Positions 31,096-39,895 of a DNA stretch of 64,000 bases are shown here, one piece after another. Made by a program: the position numbers and the translations under genes. Each line of letters opens with the position of its first letter. Positions within the stretch are counted from its first letter, which is position 1. The notes beneath the pieces were generated by a model, which saw only the letters and a list, made by a program, of their open reading frames with translations, did not search any database and was not told where the DNA came from. The DNA is from Amoeboaphelidium occidentale (taxonomy: Eukaryota; Aphelidiomycota; Aphelidea), in contig JALGPX010000004.1 of NCBI GenBank assembly GCA_023515795.1, positions 28,031 through 92,030 on the forward strand. Direction: 5' to 3'.

Positions 31096-32005
31096 TTATT
31101 GATCAACTCTTTCCAAAACATGTCGACAACCAGGACATCTGATTTCATTTGCAACTGGCTGTAAAAACGCATAGCATCCGAAACAGATATCCACACTACA
31201 GCAAGTTTTATCCTTCATCCTGCTTGCAGACATGGCACCCGTGCACACGCCGCAACTGATTTTCTCGGTAGTCGGGGAATGAGCGTCGGCATTCTCAAGA
31301 GCAGCTTGCACTATCTGTTTTGCTCGATTAAACTGTTTTACCCGATCCTCATCTTTCGATTCAAGCTCTAAAACACGCTGCTGTAACCCAGAATTCACGA
31401 GAGCTTGTTCCCTCATTTGTATTTCCATAGCTTGCATCCTTTCTAAGATGTTCTCAGAATGCATCAGTCCAANGTTTTGCTCGATTAAATTGTTTTACCC
31501 GATCCTCATCTTTCGATTCAAGCTCTAAAACACGCTGCTGTAACCCTGAATTCAAGAGAGCTTGTTGCATGATTTGCTGCTGTAACCCAGAATTCACGAG
31601 AGCTTGTTCCCTCATTTGTATTTCCATAGCTTGCATCCTTTCTAAGATGTTCTCAGAATGCATCAGTCCAAGTGCCGTACTACCAGTTGAGGTCACAACT
31701 CGAAAGAGACGATCAAGTTTGTTTGAGACATCTACTTGCTGAAAGCTCACCGAAGGCATTACAAGTTGGACTTGAAGGGATCCGTCGGAGGATGGAGAGA
31801 AAAGGGAATTAAAAGAGTTGGCTGAAATCATTCCCTCTTGCACTAGTAAGTATGATCCATCCACAAGAATTCGATCACCAGCCAATGCCGTGTTGTTCCC
31901 AGTTGAACGTACGCCTACCGCGTGACAAAGTTCTGCTACTTGTCTTGCAGTAACACCTGCAGGGAATTCTACCATTCCTTCTTTGGTTTTCACGAGTATC
32001 GTCAT
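31096..32005 (-). CDS. RING-type protein with repeat coiled coil (assembly-split)
   Basis: From the ATG at 32005 (MTILVKTKEGMVEFPAGV) a ubiquitin-like or effector-type N-terminal domain is followed by a Gln-rich coiled coil. The C-terminal RING-like finger reads CGVCTG, TCCSVDICFGC, then RCPGCR. The N at 31473 splits the gene: 31317-31472 and 31474-31671 are the same segment, except that the second has two copies of a 42-bp unit (14 residues, NSGLQQ core) where the first has one. Read without the duplication it is one protein of roughly 250 residues. Likely an E3 ubiquitin ligase; the partner is unknown. Confidence 0.55.
31317..31671. other. Assembly junction: N flanked by direct repeats of unequal length
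   Basis: 31317-31472 (156 bp) and 31474-31671 (198 bp) meet at the single N at 31473. They differ by one extra 42-bp coding repeat unit plus a few substitutions, as expected of two alleles of a minisatellite-like coiled coil. Confidence 0.75.
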
Positions 32006-32042
32006 TAAGAAGATGAAAATTGTGCTGTGAATAACTTCTAAC

Positions 32043-32083
32043 AATGCTCATGATTGGCCGTTTGTCGGCGAATCATGAGCATT
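32043..32083. repeat. Perfect 13-bp inverted repeat (hairpin)
   Basis: AATGCTCATGATT (32043-32055) and its exact complement AATCATGAGCATT (32071-32083) flank a 15-bp loop. It lies between the start of the RING gene and repeat copy 2. It could be a transposon footprint, an operator or an RNA hairpin. Confidence 0.5.
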
Positions 32084-32092
32084 ATATGCAAC

Positions 32093-32303
32093 AGAGCTCC
32101 AGCTCCAGCGTCTACATTCTGCGAGCTGGAGTGCGAATGCGCTTTCTTAAAGGGGGTATATCTAGCTCCATCAGAATCCTGCAATATCATTGGGTGATTT
32201 GATCGTTCAAGGTTACATGTGTGTACAAATACTCAAACCTCATTGGATCTCGAAACCATCTAATGTATCATGGTAACCTATTGGACAGAATGTTTGTTTG
32301 GCT
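32093..32303 (+). repeat. Dispersed repeat, copy 2 (short-tail type B)
   Basis: Core AGAGCTCCAGCTCC, then GAGCTGGAGTGCGAATGCGC and TTAAAGGGGGTATATCTAGC, then a tail (ATTGGGTGATTTGATCG, GGTTACATGTGTGTACAAAT, GGACAGAATGTTTGTTTGGC) that matches copy 3 and not copies 1 and 4. Confidence 0.8.
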
Positions 32304-32661
32304 TACCAGAAGACTTCCTTGAAGTAACAGCTCTCAGCCCTTCAATATTCCTCTCCATGTCTACAATCAGTATCATGAAGCGTCACAATCTTGTACTTTG
32401 GCATATAGTTCCTGAAATTTCACTGCTATTTCTACCGTAAGCACGAAATGTATACAGAAATTGCTTTGTTTCGCGACATTGATTTATGATTTTGAGAATT
32501 CAAAACGCATTCACAAGCCTGATTACGATGCTAATGCAAAACACACTTAGCATCTTTGGTTACACAGAATCTTATTGGCCTATTATGAAGGGTATGTTGC
32601 GCGTTGATTCACTAGTGGACACAGTGGTTCAAAGCTGCCAATCCGGTATTGTAGCTCAGAG
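32304..32661. other. Intergenic upstream of Bem3-like gene
   Basis: No coding, RNA or repeat feature recognised; presumably the Bem3 promoter. Confidence 0.4.
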
Positions 32662-35600
32662 ATGCGGCTAATCCGGTTTCACGCTGATATTTTTCACGAT
32701 ATGAACAGCTCAAATAGATGGGAAAGTATAGTTAATCAGCTCGTTGCTGAGAGGGACTCACTTAGACAGCAAAATGATGAGCTGTGGAAGTTAGTTGAAA
32801 CATTGCGCAATGAGCTAAAAATAGCGCACGACGAATTAGAGAATTTACTAAAAGTTCATGATACTTGTGATAAGGAAGCTCAAACAGAAGTTGAGGTTAA
32901 TGGGCCCAATATGGAACGTGATATTACTCAACCTCTGATAGAGCACGAAGAAGCACCAAAACAATCTGTTCCAACTGATGATGCTAACGTCAAATTGAAC
33001 CAAGAGCTTTTCAAGTTGCTGTCCTCGCCTGAAGCAGAACCATCTGTTGCAGATGAAGTTGAAGTGAAGGAAGTAGTTAAAATGCTACCAGAAAGCACAA
33101 GAAAGGCGATTACACAAGATAACAGGAAAAGTTTTGCTGATGTTACTCCTCCTCCGCCAATTGTTACTGAAAACAAGCAATCGCCTCTCGTGTCTCCTCT
33201 ACGCATTGGTTCAGCAGAATCTGTTGAGGAAACAACAGAAAACATCACAGAAACCGCAGAATCTCCAGCCAAAGTCGCTTTGGAAGAAAGTCAAATATCG
33301 ACGCCTAATGCTGGCGAAAGATCGCTTTCGAGCACTATAGAAAGGCTTAAACCAGCTGTGGCTGTTCCTAAAAGAAAAGAGAGTCTTGGTGGCGAAGGAT
33401 CTCCAAGGTTGCATGCAGCTACTCTTGCAAAAGTTGTCGCTCGCTCTAGTCTGAGTGATGAAGGTTCAAGCAAACCTACTGTGCCAGAGCAAGAAGAAGC
33501 TAAAGACCAAACAGAAAGTTTAATAAGAGAAACTGTTCCAAAAACTTTGGAAGGAAGAATTGATGCCCTTGTTAAATCTAGTGACGTCCATGTTCAAGTG
33601 ATTTCATCTGCTGTTCGCCTTAATGAACAAGGAAAAGAGTTCACAGTGTACATTATATCTGTTAAAGCAGGCGACCATGAGAAATGGCGCATACAAAAGA
33701 GATACTCTGATTTCCTCACTTTACATGAGCACTTGAGAAAAAGTCTACCTTCAAAAACGATGTCAAAGATTGGCAAAGTTCCTGGAAAAACACTCTTCCA
33801 ACAAGCAGCAGTTGCGCCAGCTCAAACAGATAAGAAAATTATTTCTTTGGAACTGTTCTTGAATAATGTCATTCGTGAGACATTCGACACGCACATGAAC
33901 AGGGCCATTGTGCAATTTTTATGTTTGGACGTCTTAAGTTTGTTGCACAGAGAAAACAAATACATCTTCAAGGATTCTTTGAAGGAAGGCTACTTAACAA
34001 AGAGAGGAAAAAGAACTGGTGGTTGGAAGAAACGTTTCTTCGTGTTGAAACTTGATCGTTTTGAATATTATGATTCTCAAGAACAAGCACTTAGTGCAAA
34101 GAATTCAGGAAAAGAATCTTCAGGATTATTCTCTTCGTCTGGACCACTTGGCGTTTTGTTCTTGAAGGGTTGTTGGATTGGAGTTAAGAAGGCAGATAGT
34201 CATTCAGCGTCTACAAAAGATCACAGACACGCATTCTTGATCACTGAGCCTCTTGAAGCCGACGCTCCCGAAGGAACAAGACCAAAGAAGCATATTCTTT
34301 GCGCAGAGAGTGATGTTGATCGTGATGAATGGGCATGGTTGATTTCAAACTGTATTGTTGCTCAAGACCAAAAAGCTGTGTTACAATCACAGGATAATTC
34401 TAAAAATACTTCTGTTCCAAAGATTAGCATTCCTCCACCTCCATCTGTTGAACCACCTGCTCACTTATCAAACAGAATGACAATAGCTGTAACACCAACA
34501 AAAGATGTTAAGAACTCAGTGCTTATGGAGAATGTAAACAGGCCAGCAAGCTCAATGGACAATACTCGTTCTGCAAAAGACAATGACGTTCCGTTTGTCA
34601 GACAGAGTCCTCCGCCATCTCTCGCAAGAACTGGCCGTGTTTTTGGTGTCCCTTTAGAAGAGGCCGTTAAATATTCGAAAGCAAAAGAAGGTTACGAATT
34701 GCCATCTGTAGTTTACAGATGTATTGAATATCTGGATCATCATCGCGCGTTCTTAGAGGAAGGCATTTACAGACTCAGTGGTAGAAATGCTTTGATACTG
34801 TCTTTGAGGGACCAGTTTGAAAAAGAAGGCGACGTTCAGCTCATGAAGAATGCAAGACAATATGATGTTCATTCAGTTGCAGGACTTTTGAAATTGTTCT
34901 TAAGAGAACTACCAGATTCATTACTGACAAATGAAATGTACAGAGAGTTCTTGGATGTTACAGACTTGAATGACAGGTCTGACAAGATTATCGAATTGGC
35001 TCGACTTGTTTCAATGCTACCTTTGGCTCACTACACACTATTAAGAACTTTGATATCACACCTGATTGCTGTTGTTCAGCACTCTGATGTCAACAAGATG
35101 ACTGCACGTAACGTTGGGATTGTTTTTGCTCCAACTTTGAAGATTCCTGCTGGTATATTCACTCTTATGATGGCTGAGTTTGAATTCATATTTTGGGTCA
35201 ATGGCGGAGATGGTTTTGATTCCGTTAGATCCAATAGCGAAACAGCTTCACAAACTGCAGCTGAAAAGAGAAAGAGCAAGAGATTGAGTTGGTTACCAAA
35301 TCAAGTTGAAGTCAAGAACAGAAACAACAGAAACAGTAAAATATTCGAAGAGAACGCGCCAGATGCAGTCAAATTTTATGAAGAGATGATGATAAAGAAG
35401 AGAGACAGCGGTCAGAATATGATAGCAGAACAAGAACTACATGATATGGATGATCAAGATGAAATCGATCTTTATGAACAGACAATGCCACTTGAGGAAA
35501 GAACTGACATAAAACTGCCAACACCAATTAAGGAGAGACCAGATGAAGAAGAGGAAGAAGAAAGGGCTGGCTCGATGTTAGATTCTCAACTCAATCAACC

Positions 35601-35961
35601 AAATAGTGATGATCGCATGAGCAGAACGTTCTCGTTCATTGAAATGTACAACACAACCGGAGCTCCACTAGAAAGCAGAAAGTCAATCTTGGCAACTGGC
35701 GCTTCGATAGTAAGGCCAAGTAGCCCAAGCGAAGAATCTATTCTAACCGACGATCATGGTCCTGTCCCAGAAGTTTCACCATCACCGCAAGAAGACTTAC
35801 CAAGTCCACCACAAACACTTCCAGAAGTACCGCAAAGGCACGTGTCTTTTAATGTTCCTGAAATTCACTATGAATTGGATAAAGATGGTATCGAAGTAGA
35901 AGAGTTCTCAGAGTCTGAAGATGAACATGATTATGAAGAAGCAGACTCGAGCTATGATTAA
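32662..35961 (+). CDS. BEM3: Bem3-like PX-PH-RhoGAP protein
   Basis: 1099 residues in one exon from the ATG at 32662; an in-frame ATG at 32701 (MNSSNRWESIV) is an alternative start. An N-terminal coiled coil is followed by a long disordered region, PX (about 300-425), PH (about 440-565, KEGYLTKRGKRTGGWKKRFF) and RhoGAP (about 660-845). The GAP domain has the arginine finger in GIYRLSG and the KLFLRELPDSLL motif, followed by NVGIVFAPTL. The C-terminus is acidic and disordered. Bem3 stimulates GTP hydrolysis by Cdc42 at sites of polarised growth. The stop is 33 bp from the convergent Imp2-like gene. Confidence 0.88.
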   Translation: MRLIRFHADIFHDMNSSNRWESIVNQLVAERDSLRQQNDELWKLVETLRNELKIAHDELENLLKVHDTCDKEAQTEVEVNGPNMERDITQPLIEHEEAPKQSVPTDDANVKLNQELFKLLSSPEAEPSVADEVEVKEVVKMLPESTRKAITQDNRKSFADVTPPPPIVTENKQSPLVSPLRIGSAESVEETTENITETAESPAKVALEESQISTPNAGERSLSSTIERLKPAVAVPKRKESLGGEGSPRLHAATLAKVVARSSLSDEGSSKPTVPEQEEAKDQTESLIRETVPKTLEGRIDALVKSSDVHVQVISSAVRLNEQGKEFTVYIISVKAGDHEKWRIQKRYSDFLTLHEHLRKSLPSKTMSKIGKVPGKTLFQQAAVAPAQTDKKIISLELFLNNVIRETFDTHMNRAIVQFLCLDVLSLLHRENKYIFKDSLKEGYLTKRGKRTGGWKKRFFVLKLDRFEYYDSQEQALSAKNSGKESSGLFSSSGPLGVLFLKGCWIGVKKADSHSASTKDHRHAFLITEPLEADAPEGTRPKKHILCAESDVDRDEWAWLISNCIVAQDQKAVLQSQDNSKNTSVPKISIPPPPSVEPPAHLSNRMTIAVTPTKDVKNSVLMENVNRPASSMDNTRSAKDNDVPFVRQSPPPSLARTGRVFGVPLEEAVKYSKAKEGYELPSVVYRCIEYLDHHRAFLEEGIYRLSGRNALILSLRDQFEKEGDVQLMKNARQYDVHSVAGLLKLFLRELPDSLLTNEMYREFLDVTDLNDRSDKIIELARLVSMLPLAHYTLLRTLISHLIAVVQHSDVNKMTARNVGIVFAPTLKIPAGIFTLMMAEFEFIFWVNGGDGFDSVRSNSETASQTAAEKRKSKRLSWLPNQVEVKNRNNRNSKIFEENAPDAVKFYEEMMIKKRDSGQNMIAEQELHDMDDQDEIDLYEQTMPLEERTDIKLPTPIKERPDEEEEEERAGSMLDSQLNQPNSDDRMSRTFSFIEMYNTTGAPLESRKSILATGASIVRPSSPSEESILTDDHGPVPEVSPSPQEDLPSPPQTLPEVPQRHVSFNVPEIHYELDKDGIEVEEFSESEDEHDYEEADSSYD

Positions 35962-35994
35962 TTGTCTTCGTAATACAAAAGTAAATAAATGAAT

Positions 35995-36618
35995 TTATTG
36001 GAAACCTCTAAGCCTAACGCGAGATCTTTGGGCTTTGGTCATTACTGGAGAAACTATTCCAGAGTCTGAAGTTACTCTAACAAAAGATTCCACGAGACCT
36101 TCAAACACGGGCCCAAACAAATTAGAATCTTGATATCGCACATCATCGTAGTTGTCCTCATAAATACTTTCTATCCAGCATGAACCTTTTGGGATATAAA
36201 CTTTGCGATCTTGATATTCTTTCCGTGGATACACATAATCTCCGCCTGTAGCAATAACTCTGCCCAATAAGTAAGCCTCTGGGTTTATAGGAGATTTATA
36301 TCGCACCAAGTGACCAGGTTTAACAGAGCTTCCACTATCAATGGAAAATCTATCGTAAATGGCCCAAGTTCTGTTCAGTATTGAAGTATTGCCCTCTTGC
36401 AAAGCTTCTGGGTATTCGAACAAAGGTCGCCCTTCCACAAACCGGAAATTATCGTGCCCAACTGTGATATTATCATCCCCTGAGTCCTCGCGACGAAATG
36501 ATACTTTATAAAACTGCTCTTTGGGATAAGGCCCAATGCAGAATCCGTAGTTCCAGATATACGCGCTCGGTGGAACAATGACACCCGCAGCGTGAAGCAG
36601 ATTTTTCCAGCGCGGCAT
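35995..36618 (-). CDS. Imp2-like mitochondrial inner-membrane peptidase homologue, catalytic sites unclear
   Basis: From the ATG at 36618 (MPRWKNLLHAAGVIV) the protein has 207 residues and the S26 signal-peptidase pattern of Imp2: LVRYKSPINPEAYLLGRVIATGGDY, cut here to YKSPINPEAY and GRVIATGGD, then VYIPKGSCWIE and DSNLFGPVFEGLVE. In active enzymes GRV is normally KRV (catalytic Lys) and a GxSMxPTL box precedes it; here the Lys position is Gly and only GNTSILN could stand for the Ser box. It may be an inactive partner or a diverged enzyme. A longer N-terminus from an upstream exon is possible. Confidence 0.55.
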   Translation of the reverse strand: MPRWKNLLHAAGVIVPPSAYIWNYGFCIGPYPKEQFYKVSFRREDSGDDNITVGHDNFRFVEGRPLFEYPEALQEGNTSILNRTWAIYDRFSIDSGSSVKPGHLVRYKSPINPEAYLLGRVIATGGDYVYPRKEYQDRKVYIPKGSCWIESIYEDNYDDVRYQDSNLFGPVFEGLVESFVRVTSDSGIVSPVMTKAQRSRVRLRGFQ

Positions 36619-36828
36619 TTGAAGAAGCTCTATTTTAAAAGTATTCCGTAAAAGTGCTGTCTGATGCGATGCACTCACAAATGGAATATAAGCGAAATTA
36701 AAGTTGATTTTTTACTGTATGTGCTGTTAGAGCACCGATGCCTCATCTGGATTATACTTCTATCCGTATTTTAACAAATTCAGTTTGAACTAAAGCTTTT
36801 AGAAGCGATATTGTATATCTAACCAATC

Positions 36829-37204
36829 ATGGTTGAACAGCAAAACGCACCAATCAAGCTCTGTTTCAACTTTTCGTGATTGTGTGTTTTATGAGTACAT
36901 TGCTCCTGAAGATGCGCACTTGATTGTGTTTGAAGCAAAGAAGGATTGGCCAAATGATTCCCACTGGCAGTGTATCGCGGAAGCTGCGACTTTGTACAAG
37001 ACCAGAAATGCCCAAGACAAAACAAGTCCGTGTGTTTGGGGAATTTTATCCAATGGAAGTCTATTTCAATTTATTCACATTGACAATGATGGTCAGTTGT
37101 ATATCAGCACTGAATATGTTTCAGGCATTCCTGCAATGTGCACAAGGGACAGCATATTGAAGATTTACCGTATCATTAATCAAATCACCAAACTTGCATA
37201 CTAG
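36829..37204 (+). pseudogene. PD-(D/E)XK nuclease-like fragment
   Basis: The frame carries LIVFEAKKDW, then WQCIAEAATLYKTR and CVWGILSNGSLFQF. These fit the ExK and Q..aEa motifs and the following strands of restriction-endonuclease-like domains found in large effector-like families of early fungi and oomycetes. The ATG at 36829 opens 16 codons in another frame, and the domain frame has no ATG near its start, so the copy is broken or 5'-truncated. The host protein family is not determined. Confidence 0.4.
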
Positions 37205-37388
37205 TCTTCCCCAACTACTACTCCGGTCCAGTCGAATTCGGTTTCACGTTGAGTCCTGAGCATCGGAAGCATATGATTAAACAATATTCAATAAATTGGT
37301 TCATTTACTCGATGCTTTATGTCAAAGACCAGTCATTTGATGCAATCAAGATCCAGATTCAGTTTAAAGTATTGAATCTTTAATCAGC

Positions 37389-37802
37389 ATGATGAACAGC
37401 AAAGTAAGACACCAACGATCATTCTCAGAAACTCACGCAAGGAAAGCAAAGACCTCTTTGTCACCGGAGAAGCAGAAGATCTATAGCGCGCTAATCGCGT
37501 TTTATCAAGACGCTGTTACAGAATCTCCCGTTTCATCAGCAGCTTCATCACCACCAAGCTCTCCACTGAAGAGATACTTCAATTTCTTCAGCAGCTTCTT
37601 GAGCACTGAAGCAGGGAATGCGCTTGTATCTGATGATGACACGTCTGAACAGGATGATTTGGTTCAATGGGCTTTGGAACAACTCGGTCTTGGTGTCCTA
37701 ACAACTGATAAGACTCTTGCTAAACATTTCACAGAGTTCGAATTCCAAGATTTAGTCTTCAAACGATTATCTGAATTGCCTATTGAACAATGCACTCAAT
37801 AA
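37389..37802 (+). CDS. Uncharacterised 137-aa protein
   Basis: Starts at the ATG at 37389. It has a basic Ser-rich N-terminus, a Ser/Pro stretch (SSPPSSPLKRYF) resembling phosphorylation sites, and a helical C-terminus. No family is recognised. The stop at 37800-37802 lies 8 bp from the stop of the convergent Fanzor gene. Confidence 0.5.
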   Translation: MMNSKVRHQRSFSETHARKAKTSLSPEKQKIYSALIAFYQDAVTESPVSSAASSPPSSPLKRYFNFFSSFLSTEAGNALVSDDDTSEQDDLVQWALEQLGLGVLTTDKTLAKHFTEFEFQDLVFKRLSELPIEQCTQ

Positions 37803-37807
37803 TCAAC

Positions 37808-37827
37808 GAGTCATTGTACTATGACTC
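37808..37827. terminator. Hairpin at the convergent 3' ends
   Basis: GAGTCAT and its complement ATGACTC flank a 6-bp loop at 37808-37827, overlapping the last codons and stop of the Fanzor frame and lying 6 bp beyond the stop of the 37389 gene. It may help 3'-end formation or be part of an element end. Confidence 0.35.
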
Positions 37828-39849
37828 GCGCAGAGCCTAATAAATAGGATGCAGATTTCTTTTTTGCGGCATTTTCTAGCGCATATTCTGAAGAAGTCGT
37901 TTGTCCTGATTCTTTGTCTTTGGGCTTCTTTTTCTTCTTCTCCTTCGGATTGTGTCCTTTCCTGTCTTTCTTGTTCAAACCATCGTCCTGTCCACCATCA
38001 TTATTATCATCATCTGATTTATCGTCTGGAGGTTTACACAAATACTCAGGACGTTCTCCTTTCTCTAGAATAGCAGACAACGCAGTACACATGTTGTCAG
38101 CGGCCAATATATCTGTGTGGAATACGACGTTGCACTTTGAGCATTTCTTCGCCCTCATAGACAGCGATTCTGTGAACTCATGACATCGGATACATTTCTG
38201 GGAAGTACAATACCCATCTACGCCAAGAATTGTTATCCTCAAAGGCCTTGCTTTCCTCACAAAGTATTCCAAGAACGAAGTATGACGTGAACCAGTTGCG
38301 TCAAAGTCTCCAGTGCCAATGCCAACATAAATCCGCTGTTTCTTTTTGACCTTTTGATGAGGTTTCAAGCCAACCATGGAAATCAAAGCATCGAAAACAC
38401 GATCCATCTCTCTTTGCTTTGCACACTGATACTCAAAGTTCCTCTTCCGAATAGCATGTGAATTGTAAAAATTAGCCAAAACTGTGTATATTTCCATGAT
38501 TCTGTTGAAGTAATCCGTGATTGTTTCTTCTGAATTTCTGGACAAGCCACAATTCTCTGCATCTCTCACTGGCTTATTTTCATCTTTCATTTTGGACTTG
38601 TTCAGCCAGTTTCTGTACAGAGCGTGAGGTTCACCGAGAGCCTTCTTCTTCACAGCAAGATTTTTCTTTGAGCCGTCTGGCAACCACGAAACAGCTCCAA
38701 CAGTATAGGCCTGACCAAGATCTATTCCCATGATAATATCTGTGTCTTTTCTATACGCGGGGTCTCTTGAAACAACAGGTGGAGGTGTAGTCTGTCTGGC
38801 TTTCCTATATCTTGTGTCAATAACGTTGACTGATAAGCTGAAACCGTCTGTTGNAGTAATCCGTGATTGTTTCTTCTGAATGTCTAGAAAGGCCGATATT
38901 TTCCGCAGCTCTCACTGGCTTATTTTCATCTTTCATTTTGGACTTGTTCAGCCAGTTTCTGTACAGAGCGTGAGGTTCACCGAGAGCCTTCTTCTTCACA
39001 GCAAGATTTTTCTTTGAGCCGTCTGGCAACCACGAAACAGCTCCAACAGTGTACGCTTGTCCCAGATCTAATCCCATGATAATATCTGTGTCTTTTCTAT
39101 ACGCGGGGTCTCTTGAAACAACTGGTGGAGGTGTAGTCTGTCTGGCTTTCCTATATCTTGTGTCAATAACGTTGACTGATAAGCTGAAACCGTCTGTTGC
39201 AAAAGACGTTGCAAGCACAAAACGCTGCCTATTGTTCTCCTGGTCAACCAGTCTGTATTTTCTGTACTTTGCGGACCTCAAACCAAAAACTAGTTGTACC
39301 AATTCACCCGTGCTGTCCCTTTTCATCAGTGGACTAGCATTCAAAGGATCTAGAAAATCCGCAAACCACAGCCGGGAGTCTTTTGTTTCGATAATTCCAA
39401 GTAGGCAATCTTCTGTCAGACTGAGCGGAAAAAAAGACGACTGATAATATGGAAAAGATCTGTATCGCTGCGAAACTGGCAGCATATCATTCAACGAAAA
39501 GAACAATCGAACGACAGAGTACGCTTGTTGAGATCTAAAGAATCTGGTGTGCTGTGATAAGTAGATGAAACAGCGTTACATACATGATACATAAGATCCA
39601 ATCTAAAATAGACAATGATTACAGCATGAATNTCTGTATCGCTGCGAAACTGGCAGCATATCACTCAACGAAAAGAACAATCGAACGACAGAGTACGCTT
39701 GTTGAGATCTAAAGAATCTGGTGTGCTGTGATAAGTAGATGAAACAGCGTTACATACATGATACATAAGATCCAATCTAAAATAGACAATGATTACAGCA
39801 TGAATATCACTTTATTGAGCATTCCTTACGTGACTCTATATGCGATCAT
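37811..39849 (-). CDS. Fanzor: eukaryotic TnpB-like RNA-guided nuclease homologue (spliced; assembly-split)
   Basis: Two short exons (39849-39830, 39776-39758; introns 53 and 32 nt, GTAAGG and GTATGT donors) lead into the main exon ending at TGA 37813-37811. Read once through the two N-joined duplications, the frame closes at 477 residues. It shows RuvC-I (MGIDLGQAYTVGAV, Asp175), a late RuvC block (ITILGVDGYCTSQKC) with a CxxC...CxxC zinc finger (Cys351, 354, 368, 371), RuvC-III (HTDILAADN, Asp378), and a Lys-rich tail (PKEKKKKKPKDKES) that may be a nuclear signal. TnpB and Fanzor proteins use a guide RNA to cut DNA. Gly344 sits where many relatives have Glu (DEYxTS), so cutting activity is uncertain. 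More 5' exons may exist in 39.9-41.7 kb. Confidence 0.8.
38509..39199. other. Assembly junction: N flanked by 345-bp direct repeats inside Fanzor
   Basis: 38509-38853 and 38855-39199 are two versions of the same coding segment (about 3 per cent different, e.g. MGIDLG versus MGLDLG) joined by a single N at 38854. They may be alleles or two closely related copies. Confidence 0.8.
39459..39805. other. Assembly junction: N flanked by 173-bp direct repeats
   Basis: 39459-39631 and 39633-39805 are nearly identical and meet at a single N at 39632, within the 5' exons and introns of the Fanzor gene. Confidence 0.8.
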
Positions 39850-39895
39850 ACCTTTATCACCTTAATGTACAGTATCTACAGAGAACTCTTACTGG

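Noticed and set aside
31477-32044. Separate second RING-less gene upstream of the RING gene
   Set aside because: It is the N-terminal part of the same gene, separated only by the N and its overlap duplication.
38509-39199. Two tandem Fanzor genes or a Fanzor with duplicated RuvC-I
   Set aside because: The duplicated segment meets exactly at an N, as at all other Ns in the window. Reading it once gives a continuous frame, so a tandem gene is not supported.
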